Below, piece by piece: positions 36,474 through 44,184 of a stretch of 64,000 nt of DNA. The stretch's first letter is position 1; the number at the start of each line of letters is the position of its first letter. Source of the DNA: Pedobacter cryoconitis (GTDB taxonomy: Bacteria > Bacteroidota > Bacteroidia > Sphingobacteriales > Sphingobacteriaceae); contig NZ_JACHCG010000005.1 in the NCBI RefSeq assembly GCF_014200595.1, forward strand, positions 248,001-312,000, in the 5' to 3' direction. A program made the position numbers and the translations under genes. The notes beneath the pieces were generated by a model. The model saw only the letters and a list, made by a program, of their open reading frames with translations, had not been told where the DNA came from and searched no databases.

Positions 36474-37579
36474 GCGGTTGTTATTTTATTTTTTTTCGTT
36501 TTTTTCCTTTTACCCCACCACACATAAAATCCTGTGATTGGTAAACTAGCACAGATCAGGCTGGTTATAAAAGCTATAATTTTAGTGAACAGCCCACCAA
36601 CAGCACCAACATGCAATGCATAGTTAGACTTGCGGAGCCAATCTGCAAATGCAAGATCAGACAGTCTTTTTCCTGAGTAAGGCAATGCCTCTATCGTGAC
36701 AGGATCAAAGTAAAGATCTCTCCAGCTGCCATTGTGCATATCTGTACAGGCATAAACCGCCTCATCATCATGGTCAGGAATAGAAACTATAATGGCATTC
36801 TTATCGTGGACTGCGATCTCTTTTCTCACTTTATACCAGACCTTATCCGAGCTGTAAACAATCGGATCTGGCGGTGGCAATATTTTAATTTCCTGCTGTT
36901 TAACCCTTTTGGCCATACTTCCGCCACTCAACCAGTAAACACTCTTTGAGAACCAGGAAAAACTCATTACAAGCCCCGTACAGGCCAGTATAACGGCAAT
37001 TAACAGTGAATAAAACCCCAGTACATTGTGCAGATCATAGTTGAGTCTTTTGAACTTTGCATCCCACTTTATTTTAAAGCTCCTGTTGAAATTCGTTTTG
37101 CTCCACTTTTTCGGATACCATAAAATTAATCCGCTGATGAGCAGCAGAAAAAAAATGAACGTTCCCCAGCCAACAACGGCCTTACCAACTTTTCTTCCCA
37201 TCCAAAAATTCCGGTGTCCCTCATCCATGAAATGAAAGAAAGCATCATGATCAGCTACAGCCAGCACTTCACCACTAAAAGGATTCATATAAACCGTAGA
37301 ATCAGAATTAATAGTTACATGTGCAGATTTATCTAACCCATGATACCAGATACTCGCTGCTTTTTTTCCAGGCAATGCTTTAGCTAAACGCTCAGCCAGC
37401 TGAGAAGGAGGGAGATACTTACTTTCCGCCTCCGGTTTTACGCTCAGATATGGATACAGCAGGTTATTTATTTCCTGCTCAAATACTAAAATGCAGCCTG
37501 TAAGACTAACAACTACTACAATAATACCTGAAGCAAGCCCCAGCCACAAATGGAGCCAGGCATTGATTTTTTTGAACAT
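36470..37579 (-). CDS. PepSY-type inner-membrane protein (XusC-like, siderophore/iron reductase family)
   Basis: 369 residues with four membrane helices (about 12-33, 130-155, 187-208, 335-355). The first begins with the PepSY_TM motif WLHLWLGLASG. Large periplasmic parts lie between the helices. Family members are linked to siderophore use and to reduction of iron at the inner membrane; XusC of Bacteroides thetaiotaomicron is one. It lies downstream of the DUF4374 gene with a terminator-like hairpin between, and overlaps the next barrel gene by four bases. Confidence 0.85.
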   Translation of the reverse strand: MFKKINAWLHLWLGLASGIIVVVVSLTGCILVFEQEINNLLYPYLSVKPEAESKYLPPSQLAERLAKALPGKKAASIWYHGLDKSAHVTINSDSTVYMNPFSGEVLAVADHDAFFHFMDEGHRNFWMGRKVGKAVVGWGTFIFFLLLISGLILWYPKKWSKTNFNRSFKIKWDAKFKRLNYDLHNVLGFYSLLIAVILACTGLVMSFSWFSKSVYWLSGGSMAKRVKQQEIKILPPPDPIVYSSDKVWYKVRKEIAVHDKNAIIVSIPDHDDEAVYACTDMHNGSWRDLYFDPVTIEALPYSGKRLSDLAFADWLRKSNYALHVGAVGGLFTKIIAFITSLICASLPITGFYVWWGKRKKTKKNKITTA

Positions 37580-37596
37580 TGGGACGGAATAAAAAA

Positions 37597-37624
37597 GGGC
37601 CGCTTACTCGTGGTAATACGGCCC
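37597..37624 (-). terminator. Terminator between the DUF4374 and PepSY genes
   Basis: Stem GGGCCG/CGGCCC with inner TTAC/GTAA, followed on the minus strand by TTTTTTATT. It would end or reduce transcription after the DUF4374 gene (37641-38873). Confidence 0.75.
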
Positions 37625-37640
37625 AACAAAACACAATATT

Positions 37641-38873
37641 TTAATACGTTAATTTCGAGATAGCAGTTACGCCAGCTGCACCTTCAATATGAACACCTCT
37701 TGTTACAGTTCCATTGTCTGCATTAATAATGTATACATAGTATTCACCTGCACTGTCCTCCATTACGTAGTTGATTGTTTTACCATCTGGTTCAGCATAT
37801 ACGATTAACTTAAATCCACCAAATTCATGTACAGGAACTCCTGGAACCGGGGTAACCGTATTGTTAAATACATCAGCAATAATCATCTTGATTTTTCCAC
37901 CAGTTGCTTTGGCATCAGTATAAACCGCCATCAGGAATTTACCTTTACCGATATATTCACCTCTGCAGATTTTTGATCCTACTGCTGCTTCAACATTAAA
38001 GAAATAAGATTTATCGAATTGTTCTGCTCCTTTTTTGATACGAACAATACCAGACGGTTTTGTAGATGTTCTTTGTTCACCATCACCAGATGCAGTAGAC
38101 CAGGCATAAGTATCCCCGTTCTCAATTTGCTTAAGGCCCTGCTGACTGCTCCAGTCTCCGATAAAACCAGTACGGTCATCAGAGATTGTTTTTTCGTATT
38201 TAAGCTCAGGATAACTGAAAACAGCCACCCATGTACTGTCTAAACTACCATATTCACCTTCGTAAACCCGGCCACCAGGAGTATGTTTAAACTTATAGTA
38301 AGGAAGATATATTTTATTATCTACCTCAAATAAACCTGTCCATACAGCATTGAAACCTGTTCCTGTTATTTTCTTTAAATCTGTTGTACTTCTTCCCGAA
38401 AGTTGAAGATTGATCGCGTCAAAACGGTATAATTCTCCAACACCACTTGAACGCGGATCACCACCACCTACCCAGAAATCATTACCGACTTTACCAGATA
38501 CACCGGTGCGAAAGGTCGTTACTGCTCTACCGGCTTCAAATATTTTACCCTGTTCATTCAGACGAAATGGCCTTACCAATCCCTGTTCATTATAAGCTTG
38601 TGCAAACACTGTATTATTCTGGACGATAAAAGACCAGGCATCTACCTCTACACCATTATTAGTTGATGAGACACCTCCTTTGGTAATATCATCCGTACTT
38701 ACAATATAGGTTGCAGCGCCATCACCCTTCCCAGTATAAACAAATACATATTTTGAACGCCCTGGCTTCCCTGGATCTACAGGAGCATCCGGAGTTTTAT
38801 CCTTGCTGCAAGCACCTAATAGTACCGCCATTCCTAACATACCTGTTATTAAAAAATTAGTAGTCTTCTTCAT
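37641..38873 (-). CDS. DUF4374 lipoprotein (XusB-like siderophore-binding protein)
   Basis: 410 residues with a lipoprotein signal (lipobox LLGAC, Cys22, then SKDKTPD). The body is a predicted beta-propeller of the DUF4374 family, with VAVFSYPELKYEKTISDDRT shared in pattern with the other DUF4374 gene in this locus. XusB of Bacteroides thetaiotaomicron, a surface lipoprotein that binds ferric enterobactin, belongs to this kind of locus: receptor, DUF4374, PepSY. The order here is the same, so binding of a ferric siderophore is likely but not proven. It ends at a terminator. Confidence 0.85.
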   Translation of the reverse strand: MKKTTNFLITGMLGMAVLLGACSKDKTPDAPVDPGKPGRSKYVFVYTGKGDGAATYIVSTDDITKGGVSSTNNGVEVDAWSFIVQNNTVFAQAYNEQGLVRPFRLNEQGKIFEAGRAVTTFRTGVSGKVGNDFWVGGGDPRSSGVGELYRFDAINLQLSGRSTTDLKKITGTGFNAVWTGLFEVDNKIYLPYYKFKHTPGGRVYEGEYGSLDSTWVAVFSYPELKYEKTISDDRTGFIGDWSSQQGLKQIENGDTYAWSTASGDGEQRTSTKPSGIVRIKKGAEQFDKSYFFNVEAAVGSKICRGEYIGKGKFLMAVYTDAKATGGKIKMIIADVFNNTVTPVPGVPVHEFGGFKLIVYAEPDGKTINYVMEDSAGEYYVYIINADNGTVTRGVHIEGAAGVTAISKLTY

Positions 38874-38921
38874 TGTTTTATTGATTTAATTATTAAAAGC
38901 TGATTTAAGCGGGCACCCTGA

Positions 38922-41366
38922 TCAGAGGCCTCTTTTTTTAGAAAAATAATAGCGGAGTTTGATGTTAAAAGCGCGGCTGGGCTTTTGTAATGCATAATTA
39001 TCAAACAGCTCAGCATCAGTTAAATTCAGACACTCTACTGCGATATTATATTTTCCACCTCCCATTGCATAGATCATATTGACATCGTGTGCCCACTGGG
39101 TTGGTACAACCATTTTAGTCTCCTTAGAGCCCTGTCCGGGCCAGTACAGGTAAAATTTATTGACAAATAATACGTTATAGCCCAAAGTAAGCTGGTTACC
39201 TTTTTTCAGGACATTATTGAAATAAAAGCTGCCATTTGCATTTCCAAAAAGGTAGGGGGTATTAGGAATACGGTCTCTGTAAATGACACTTCTGGTTTTC
39301 GAGAGTTCACCTGAAATCAGTCTGTCGAATTCATTGTCGTTTCTTAAATTCTGATAAGTGAAATTAGTATTCAACGTGAACAACTGCTTATAAGCATAGC
39401 GCAACTCTGCATCTATACCACGATTGGTAACTTTACCCTCATTGCTAAACTTGCTTAAATATCTGCCATTACTTGCGCCAGGCAATACATTAGCCCGGAT
39501 ATAATCATTCGCATTACGGAAAATATAATTAGCCTGAATTTGAAAGAAATGTGTTTTATCTATTTCTGTAGTATAAGTCGCCCCAATATTAATATTATCA
39601 CTACGCTCGGGCTTCAGTTCCAGATTTGCAACTGTCAGATATACATTACCAAAAAACTCATCATTATCAGGCAGACGGTAAGCTTTTTCGTATGAAGCCT
39701 TTAGCTGAAGATTTTCTGTTAAGAAATAAGATCCCGCAAACCCGTACCCTTGCTTAGATAAATCCGAGCTTCGCGAGAGGATAGTATAAGTAGTTACTTT
39801 AGTAGAATTATCAAAATCCCTGACTACGTTATTACTCGTAATATGTTGATTGTACTGTTTGATAAAGGCAGTAAAATTCAGTTTTTCATTAAGATTTAAG
39901 CGATAACCTAAACCTAAGATATTCTTCCTGGAAATCTGAGGCTGCTTGTCCTGCCGGTTATCCGGATCAAAACGGTTCACTCCTTTTCTGTTAAAAGTCG
40001 AAAACTGGTCATTAAGAGACAAAGAATGACGGTCATTTATGGCATAATTCAATCCTGCATTAGCCAGACCATTGTTGTTTTTAAACTTAAAGTCTGCCAG
40101 ATCACCTTCTCCACCAATAGCCTTAGGATCGTTTCGGTTTCTGGGTACAGAAGATCCATCCCAGGTAAATTTTCGGGGAACCGTATCCACATTACGCTCC
40201 TCTCCAAAATTAAAATTTCCATTCACCCTTAAATCCAGTCCTTTAACAAATAAATCCTTCTTCACATATTTTAAAGTAGGCTGTATTGTATTTCCGGATT
40301 TCCATCTTCCACCAAATACGTCTTCCATCCGGTTTCCGACCTGTATATCTGCTTTGTTTTGTCCCAAAGTAATCCCTACCAATAACTGATCAGCATATTT
40401 TTTACCGGATACACCAATATTTGCGACTACAGTTTCATTGTGATACCGATCATGAAACCTGCGTACTCTTGTCGGCGTATTTACTCCGGTGATACTATCT
40501 GTCACCCCTCCGGTTACCCAGTAATTATTATCAGAGTAGTTCTGGAAAGCACTTAATTGTGCCGTAAAACCAGATTTAGCTGTATAACCAGCATTGACCG
40601 AACTTTTATGCGTATTAAAAGAACCATAAGAATAAGAAGCATCTACATAAGTTCTGGGATCTGTGTTGGTCACAATATTTACCGCACCACCCAAAGCATC
40701 TCCACCAAGCCATACCGGAACAACTCCTTTATAGACTTCAATCCTGTCAGCAAAATTCACCGGGATATTATTCAGCTGGAAAGAAGATCCAAAATTCTCC
40801 ATCGGCATACCATCCAGAAAGAACTTCACCTGGTTACCAGAAAATCCATTCAGGCTAAAAGTCATATTTGATCCTACTCCACCAGATTCACGGACCCGGG
40901 CACCAGAAACCCTGTTCATTACCTGTCCAAGGTCCATTGTTGTATTGTGAAGCGTCTTTGCGTCTATAGAGATTACATTATAAGCCTGCCTGTTCGTTTT
41001 TTGATTTTTGCTGAAGCCAAGAATAGCAACTTCATCAATCTCTCTTACATCCTGCTTAAGTCTGAAACTAATAACAGTCTCTCCTTGTGCGACAACCGTC
41101 AAGCTCTTCTCTTCTTTAGCATGCCCCAGTGAATGAATTTTCAGCTGATAAGTACCCGCAGCTAATCCAGAAAAATGGAATTCTCCCTTTCCATCACTGA
41201 CTGCCGTTTTATTTAAGGGTGATAATTTGATAATTGCGCCCGGAATGGCTTCCGACTGGTCATTATATATAGTTCCTTTAATCGTGCCGTTCTTGCCACT
41301 CTGAGCCTGAACAAAAAAAATCAGGGCGCACAAAATACCCGTCAGAAAAATTTTCTTAATTTGCAT
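38922..41366 (-). CDS. TonB-dependent siderophore receptor (XusA-like)
   Basis: 814 residues with a signal peptide (cut near FVQAQ, residue 22), a carboxypeptidase-like regulatory domain (about 26-110) and a plug (ISIDAKTLHNTTMDLGQVMN, FFLDGMPMENFG, YKGVVPVWLGGDALGGAVNI). A 22-strand type barrel follows, ending in an aromatic-rich strand (FNIKLRYYFS). There is no STN signalling domain before the plug. It is preceded by a 5' leader with hairpins and by an ECF-type promoter motif, and followed by the DUF4374 and PepSY genes, as in xusABC. Confidence 0.9.
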   Translation of the reverse strand: MQIKKIFLTGILCALIFFVQAQSGKNGTIKGTIYNDQSEAIPGAIIKLSPLNKTAVSDGKGEFHFSGLAAGTYQLKIHSLGHAKEEKSLTVVAQGETVISFRLKQDVREIDEVAILGFSKNQKTNRQAYNVISIDAKTLHNTTMDLGQVMNRVSGARVRESGGVGSNMTFSLNGFSGNQVKFFLDGMPMENFGSSFQLNNIPVNFADRIEVYKGVVPVWLGGDALGGAVNIVTNTDPRTYVDASYSYGSFNTHKSSVNAGYTAKSGFTAQLSAFQNYSDNNYWVTGGVTDSITGVNTPTRVRRFHDRYHNETVVANIGVSGKKYADQLLVGITLGQNKADIQVGNRMEDVFGGRWKSGNTIQPTLKYVKKDLFVKGLDLRVNGNFNFGEERNVDTVPRKFTWDGSSVPRNRNDPKAIGGEGDLADFKFKNNNGLANAGLNYAINDRHSLSLNDQFSTFNRKGVNRFDPDNRQDKQPQISRKNILGLGYRLNLNEKLNFTAFIKQYNQHITSNNVVRDFDNSTKVTTYTILSRSSDLSKQGYGFAGSYFLTENLQLKASYEKAYRLPDNDEFFGNVYLTVANLELKPERSDNINIGATYTTEIDKTHFFQIQANYIFRNANDYIRANVLPGASNGRYLSKFSNEGKVTNRGIDAELRYAYKQLFTLNTNFTYQNLRNDNEFDRLISGELSKTRSVIYRDRIPNTPYLFGNANGSFYFNNVLKKGNQLTLGYNVLFVNKFYLYWPGQGSKETKMVVPTQWAHDVNMIYAMGGGKYNIAVECLNLTDAELFDNYALQKPSRAFNIKLRYYFSKKRGL

Positions 41367-41493
41367 TACTTTTAAATGATAAACGATTTAGAGGTAACCC
41401 CATCTGGGGATGAGTCATACAGGTACGAACTGTATGGCTCTTTTTTATTTTTTCATATATTCTACCGCTGGTTTCCCTGCTTCTACTTATACT
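41367..41493 (-). promoter_or_regulatory. Structured 5' leader of the TonB receptor gene
   Basis: Between the ECF-type promoter motif (41494-41520) and the ATG lie two hairpins. One has arms GAGCCATACAG/CTGTATGACTC (complements of 41430-41440 and 41412-41422; one mismatch) around TTCGTAC. The other is CCCC-AGAT-GGGG around 41396-41410. They may affect mRNA stability or translation. I found no match to a known riboswitch. Confidence 0.4.
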
Positions 41494-41520
41494 ATTATCA
41501 TAAGTCGGGCTTTCCCCCTA
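41494..41520 (-). promoter_or_regulatory. Putative ECF sigma promoter before the TonB receptor
   Basis: On the minus strand: TAGGGG, 11 bases, TTATGATAAT. The same layout (18 of 27 bases identical) occurs before the anti-sigma gene at 43434-43460. It lies about 130 bases upstream of the receptor ATG. Recognition by the local sigma factor is inference. Confidence 0.45.
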
Positions 41521-41561
41521 CGGCTATTTAGAATAATTTTAAATAAAATAGAAAAAAGATT

Positions 41562-42749
41562 TTAATCTGCTAATTTATCGATGCGGATTATCTCTCCATT
41601 TACAATTACGCCACGCTTAAGTGTCCCCGAGCGGAGATTATAAATCCAGATTTGACTTTTATCATTCTCCTGATAAACTGACAGATAGGCGAAATTTTCA
41701 TCCGCAGTAACGTTCATTATAAAATTAAGCATCACAGGAGGCATCGCCAGCTTAATCTTTTTTTGCCGGCGAAGATCCAATAGCTCGTACCGGGAAATTC
41801 TTTTCAGCATATAATCATCAAACTGACTGATAGCCGAAGACTCTACAATTCTGGTTACCGCCAGCCCATGTCCTAAATTATAGAGCGTATAAGCCTCCTG
41901 AGCGCCATGGCTCCCTAATTTAAACAAGTAATCCGGATCAAATGTCTTCGCCCCCTTATTCAGCCTTAAAATAGCCGAAGGAGCAGTAGGGTGATTACCT
42001 GTTCTGCCACCAGGTTGCCCTAATACATAAGCCGTATCATTTAACACGATAGAATTGGAACTCCAGATATTATAACTGCCAGGCCAGGTAGTCCTTTTAT
42101 CCTCAAAACTACTTTGCAATTTCAGCTCAGGAAAGCTAAAAACAGCCGTATGAACCGCATCATCCGGTGGATTAACATGCTCCCGCATAAAACCCTTTTG
42201 AAAAGTATAGAAAATAAAAAGCTTGTCCTTAACCAGCTGAGCAGACATACCCGTGTAATTAACCCCCTTTGGTGCTGGCGGAACAGCTAATAATCCATTC
42301 CGTAATATTTTCATCTCCTTCAAATCGATTTCTATATACCGGAACTGCTCGTCAACCACACTACCCAATAAAATGGTATGGTCATTAATCCAGTTTACCC
42401 AGCCAGAATAAGGCTCCCAGGGAATCGCTTTCATATCAATTGACTGTTCCAGCACTAAACCATCTGCCGTTGCCCGGTACTTCAGCAAACTATGATCAGA
42501 CCTGTCCATCAGCAAATAACAATGCTCATAAATGGCAATCGTCATTCCAGGCACATCTATTCCTTTAGCCTCAGGCTTTCCTTCCTCCATGGAATAAACA
42601 GGCATAAAATGCGTTACATCCTTCTCCTGATCATAAACAATCAGCCCAAAATTAAAGTCATTCTTTTCCATGTGCCCACTACAAGCGCACATCAAAAGAA
42701 ACACAGACAAAAATAAAAGCTTAAAATTACCAGGTAAATACCGATTCAC
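41562..42749 (-). CDS. Second DUF4374 lipoprotein, next to the anti-sigma gene
   Basis: 395 residues with a lipoprotein signal (LLMCAC, Cys23) and a DUF4374-like beta-propeller. It shares with the 37641-38873 protein the pattern AVFSFPELKLQSSFEDKRTT and the APSAILRLNKGAKTFDPDY block. The N-terminal third differs more. It starts 10 bases after the anti-sigma stop, so it is co-transcribed with it, while the receptor behind it has its own leader and promoter motif. It may be a second siderophore-binding protein or a ligand sensor; the second is inference from position. Confidence 0.8.
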   Translation of the reverse strand: MNRYLPGNFKLLFLSVFLLMCACSGHMEKNDFNFGLIVYDQEKDVTHFMPVYSMEEGKPEAKGIDVPGMTIAIYEHCYLLMDRSDHSLLKYRATADGLVLEQSIDMKAIPWEPYSGWVNWINDHTILLGSVVDEQFRYIEIDLKEMKILRNGLLAVPPAPKGVNYTGMSAQLVKDKLFIFYTFQKGFMREHVNPPDDAVHTAVFSFPELKLQSSFEDKRTTWPGSYNIWSSNSIVLNDTAYVLGQPGGRTGNHPTAPSAILRLNKGAKTFDPDYLFKLGSHGAQEAYTLYNLGHGLAVTRIVESSAISQFDDYMLKRISRYELLDLRRQKKIKLAMPPVMLNFIMNVTADENFAYLSVYQENDKSQIWIYNLRSGTLKRGVIVNGEIIRIDKLAD

Positions 42750-42759
42750 ATCAATGGAT

Positions 42760-43413
42760 TTAGAGGTTAAAATCTCTTTTCATATTTAAGGCCAGTACCG
42801 GTGGCATATCCATGAGATTACGATTTTCTACCATAACCAGTTCATCACCTTTAAAAAGATAATGTGCCAGTAAATAAGATCTGCCCTTGCGCAGGTTAAG
42901 TTTTTTAGACCGGAATTGTCCTTCATTATTTCTGGAAAGCACCAAAATTTCTTTGTCAGCAGAAGTCGTATTGCGCACCATCATGTTCCCTGAAAAACTG
43001 ATATCCAGTGTATCATTTTTCTGCTGTACCAACCTGACCATTCCATTTTGTCCCAGGCGGATTTTTAACCCATCAAACTCCTTTTCCATAGCTGGTCTGG
43101 ACTGATCATAATGAAATACCATGAACTGATCCTTTGAAACACTCCGCTGAAAACCAAAAAAATAAAATATAACCAGTAAACTCGCAGCAACCAGCAATTT
43201 AAACACCTTACTTTTAAAAAGCTGCGAATGCTCATACTTTAAATTTTCTGCACTGATCTTAGCCCATACCTCGCTCTGCAACGGTATATTCTCCCCGGTT
43301 AATTCTTCTGCATCAAAATCATCAGCTTCCCCTTCCATCCATTTTTCATAGATTTTAAGTTCTTCCTCAGAAGCATTCCCCGATAAGCATTTTTTTAATA
43401 ATTCCGGATTCAT
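42760..43413 (-). CDS. Short FecR-like anti-sigma factor
   Basis: 217 residues with a cytoplasmic N-terminus (MNPELLKKCLSGNASEEELK, the usual start of FecR-type anti-sigma factors), one membrane helix (about 71-88) and a periplasmic part of about 130 residues with a FecR-like beta region. Full FecR proteins of Bacteroidota have 300 or more residues and a C-terminal receptor-contact domain; that domain is absent here. It follows the sigma gene after 74 bases that contain a sigma-type promoter motif. Confidence 0.75.
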   Translation of the reverse strand: MNPELLKKCLSGNASEEELKIYEKWMEGEADDFDAEELTGENIPLQSEVWAKISAENLKYEHSQLFKSKVFKLLVAASLLVIFYFFGFQRSVSKDQFMVFHYDQSRPAMEKEFDGLKIRLGQNGMVRLVQQKNDTLDISFSGNMMVRNTTSADKEILVLSRNNEGQFRSKKLNLRKGRSYLLAHYLFKGDELVMVENRNLMDMPPVLALNMKRDFNL

Positions 43414-43433
43414 AGCGTGTCCTGCTGATTGTA

Positions 43434-43460
43434 ATTATCACAACCTATCCTTATCCCCTA
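43434..43460 (-). promoter_or_regulatory. Putative ECF sigma promoter before the anti-sigma gene
   Basis: On the minus strand: TAGGGG, 11 bases, TTGTGATAAT, 20 bases before the ATG of the anti-sigma gene. It matches the motif before the TonB receptor (41494-41520) in spacing and in both blocks. It fits an autoregulated promoter of a FecI-type sigma factor. Confidence 0.45.
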
Positions 43461-43487
43461 TGTCAGGGCAGATAAAGACTAATAATT

Positions 43488-44042
43488 TTAAGATAATGGA
43501 TACTTATCGAGTCCCTTACGGATAAACTTCAGCGCTTTTGTCAATTGGTTTTCGACTGTTTTTTCAGAGATCAGCAGATTACCTGCAATTTCCTGGTTAT
43601 TCAGTCCCTTTTCTCTGCTTAATACATATACCGCTTTACAGCGCTCAGGAAGACAATTGACTAACTTATCAATATCCTCCCTTAAAAACCGGTACAGCAC
43701 TTCCTGCTCCGTATGGTTGTTATCACTCACTGTTTGTCTCAGCAGCAATTCATCCATCTTCTTTGCTTTACGGACTTCATCACTATAAATCCGGCTGATC
43801 CGGAAACGTACCGCACGGACTAAATAATTTTCTATCGTATCTTCACTCAGCAACAAACTATCCTTACGCTGCCAAATAGACGTAAAAACCTCTTGTACCA
43901 CACCTTCTGCGCGATAAGCATCTCCCAGATATTTATAGCCCAGTTGATATAACTTTTTCCAATAGCGTTCATAAAGATGAAAAAAAGACGTTTCATCAAT
44001 CCTAAGCTGATTCTTTAAATTATCCGGTGATTGTTCAGACAC
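43488..44042 (-). CDS. ECF RNA polymerase sigma factor (FecI-like)
   Basis: 184 residues with sigma region 2 (YLGDAYRAEGVVQEVFTSIW) and region 4 (LPERCKAVYVLSREKGLNNQ, followed by the DNA-reading helix ISEKTVENQLTKALKFI). This is the small FecI-type sigma of Bacteroidota, which activates transport operons when its anti-sigma factor is signalled. It heads the minus-strand iron-uptake locus and has its own housekeeping-type promoter upstream. Confidence 0.92.
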   Translation of the reverse strand: MSEQSPDNLKNQLRIDETSFFHLYERYWKKLYQLGYKYLGDAYRAEGVVQEVFTSIWQRKDSLLLSEDTIENYLVRAVRFRISRIYSDEVRKAKKMDELLLRQTVSDNNHTEQEVLYRFLREDIDKLVNCLPERCKAVYVLSREKGLNNQEIAGNLLISEKTVENQLTKALKFIRKGLDKYPLS

Positions 44043-44064
44043 GATCTATTATGAGTTAATCCGT

Positions 44065-44094
44065 CAAAGTTAGGATAATTTAGAACGATTCAAA
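44065..44094 (-). promoter_or_regulatory. Bacteroidota sigma-A promoter for the ECF sigma gene
   Basis: On the minus strand: TTTG (44094-44091), 18 bases, TAACTTTG (44072-44065), an exact TAnnTTTG box. Transcription would start about 20 bases before the ATG at 44042. Confidence 0.7.
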
Positions 44095-44184
44095 ATGGCG
44101 GAATGTGTAACGATTTTATGCAGAGCGATATTTAATAACCCATTAAGCTTGTCAGTTAAAATAATTTTTAGATTTTTATAGTAC

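Noticed and set aside
41467-41483. B12-box-like sequence (minus strand GAAGCAGGGAAACCAGC) before the TonB receptor, hinting at a cobalamin riboswitch
   Set aside because: The match to the B12 box is loose, the other conserved blocks are missing, and the room upstream is far shorter than a cobalamin riboswitch needs. The neighbouring genes are iron-type, not cobalamin-type.
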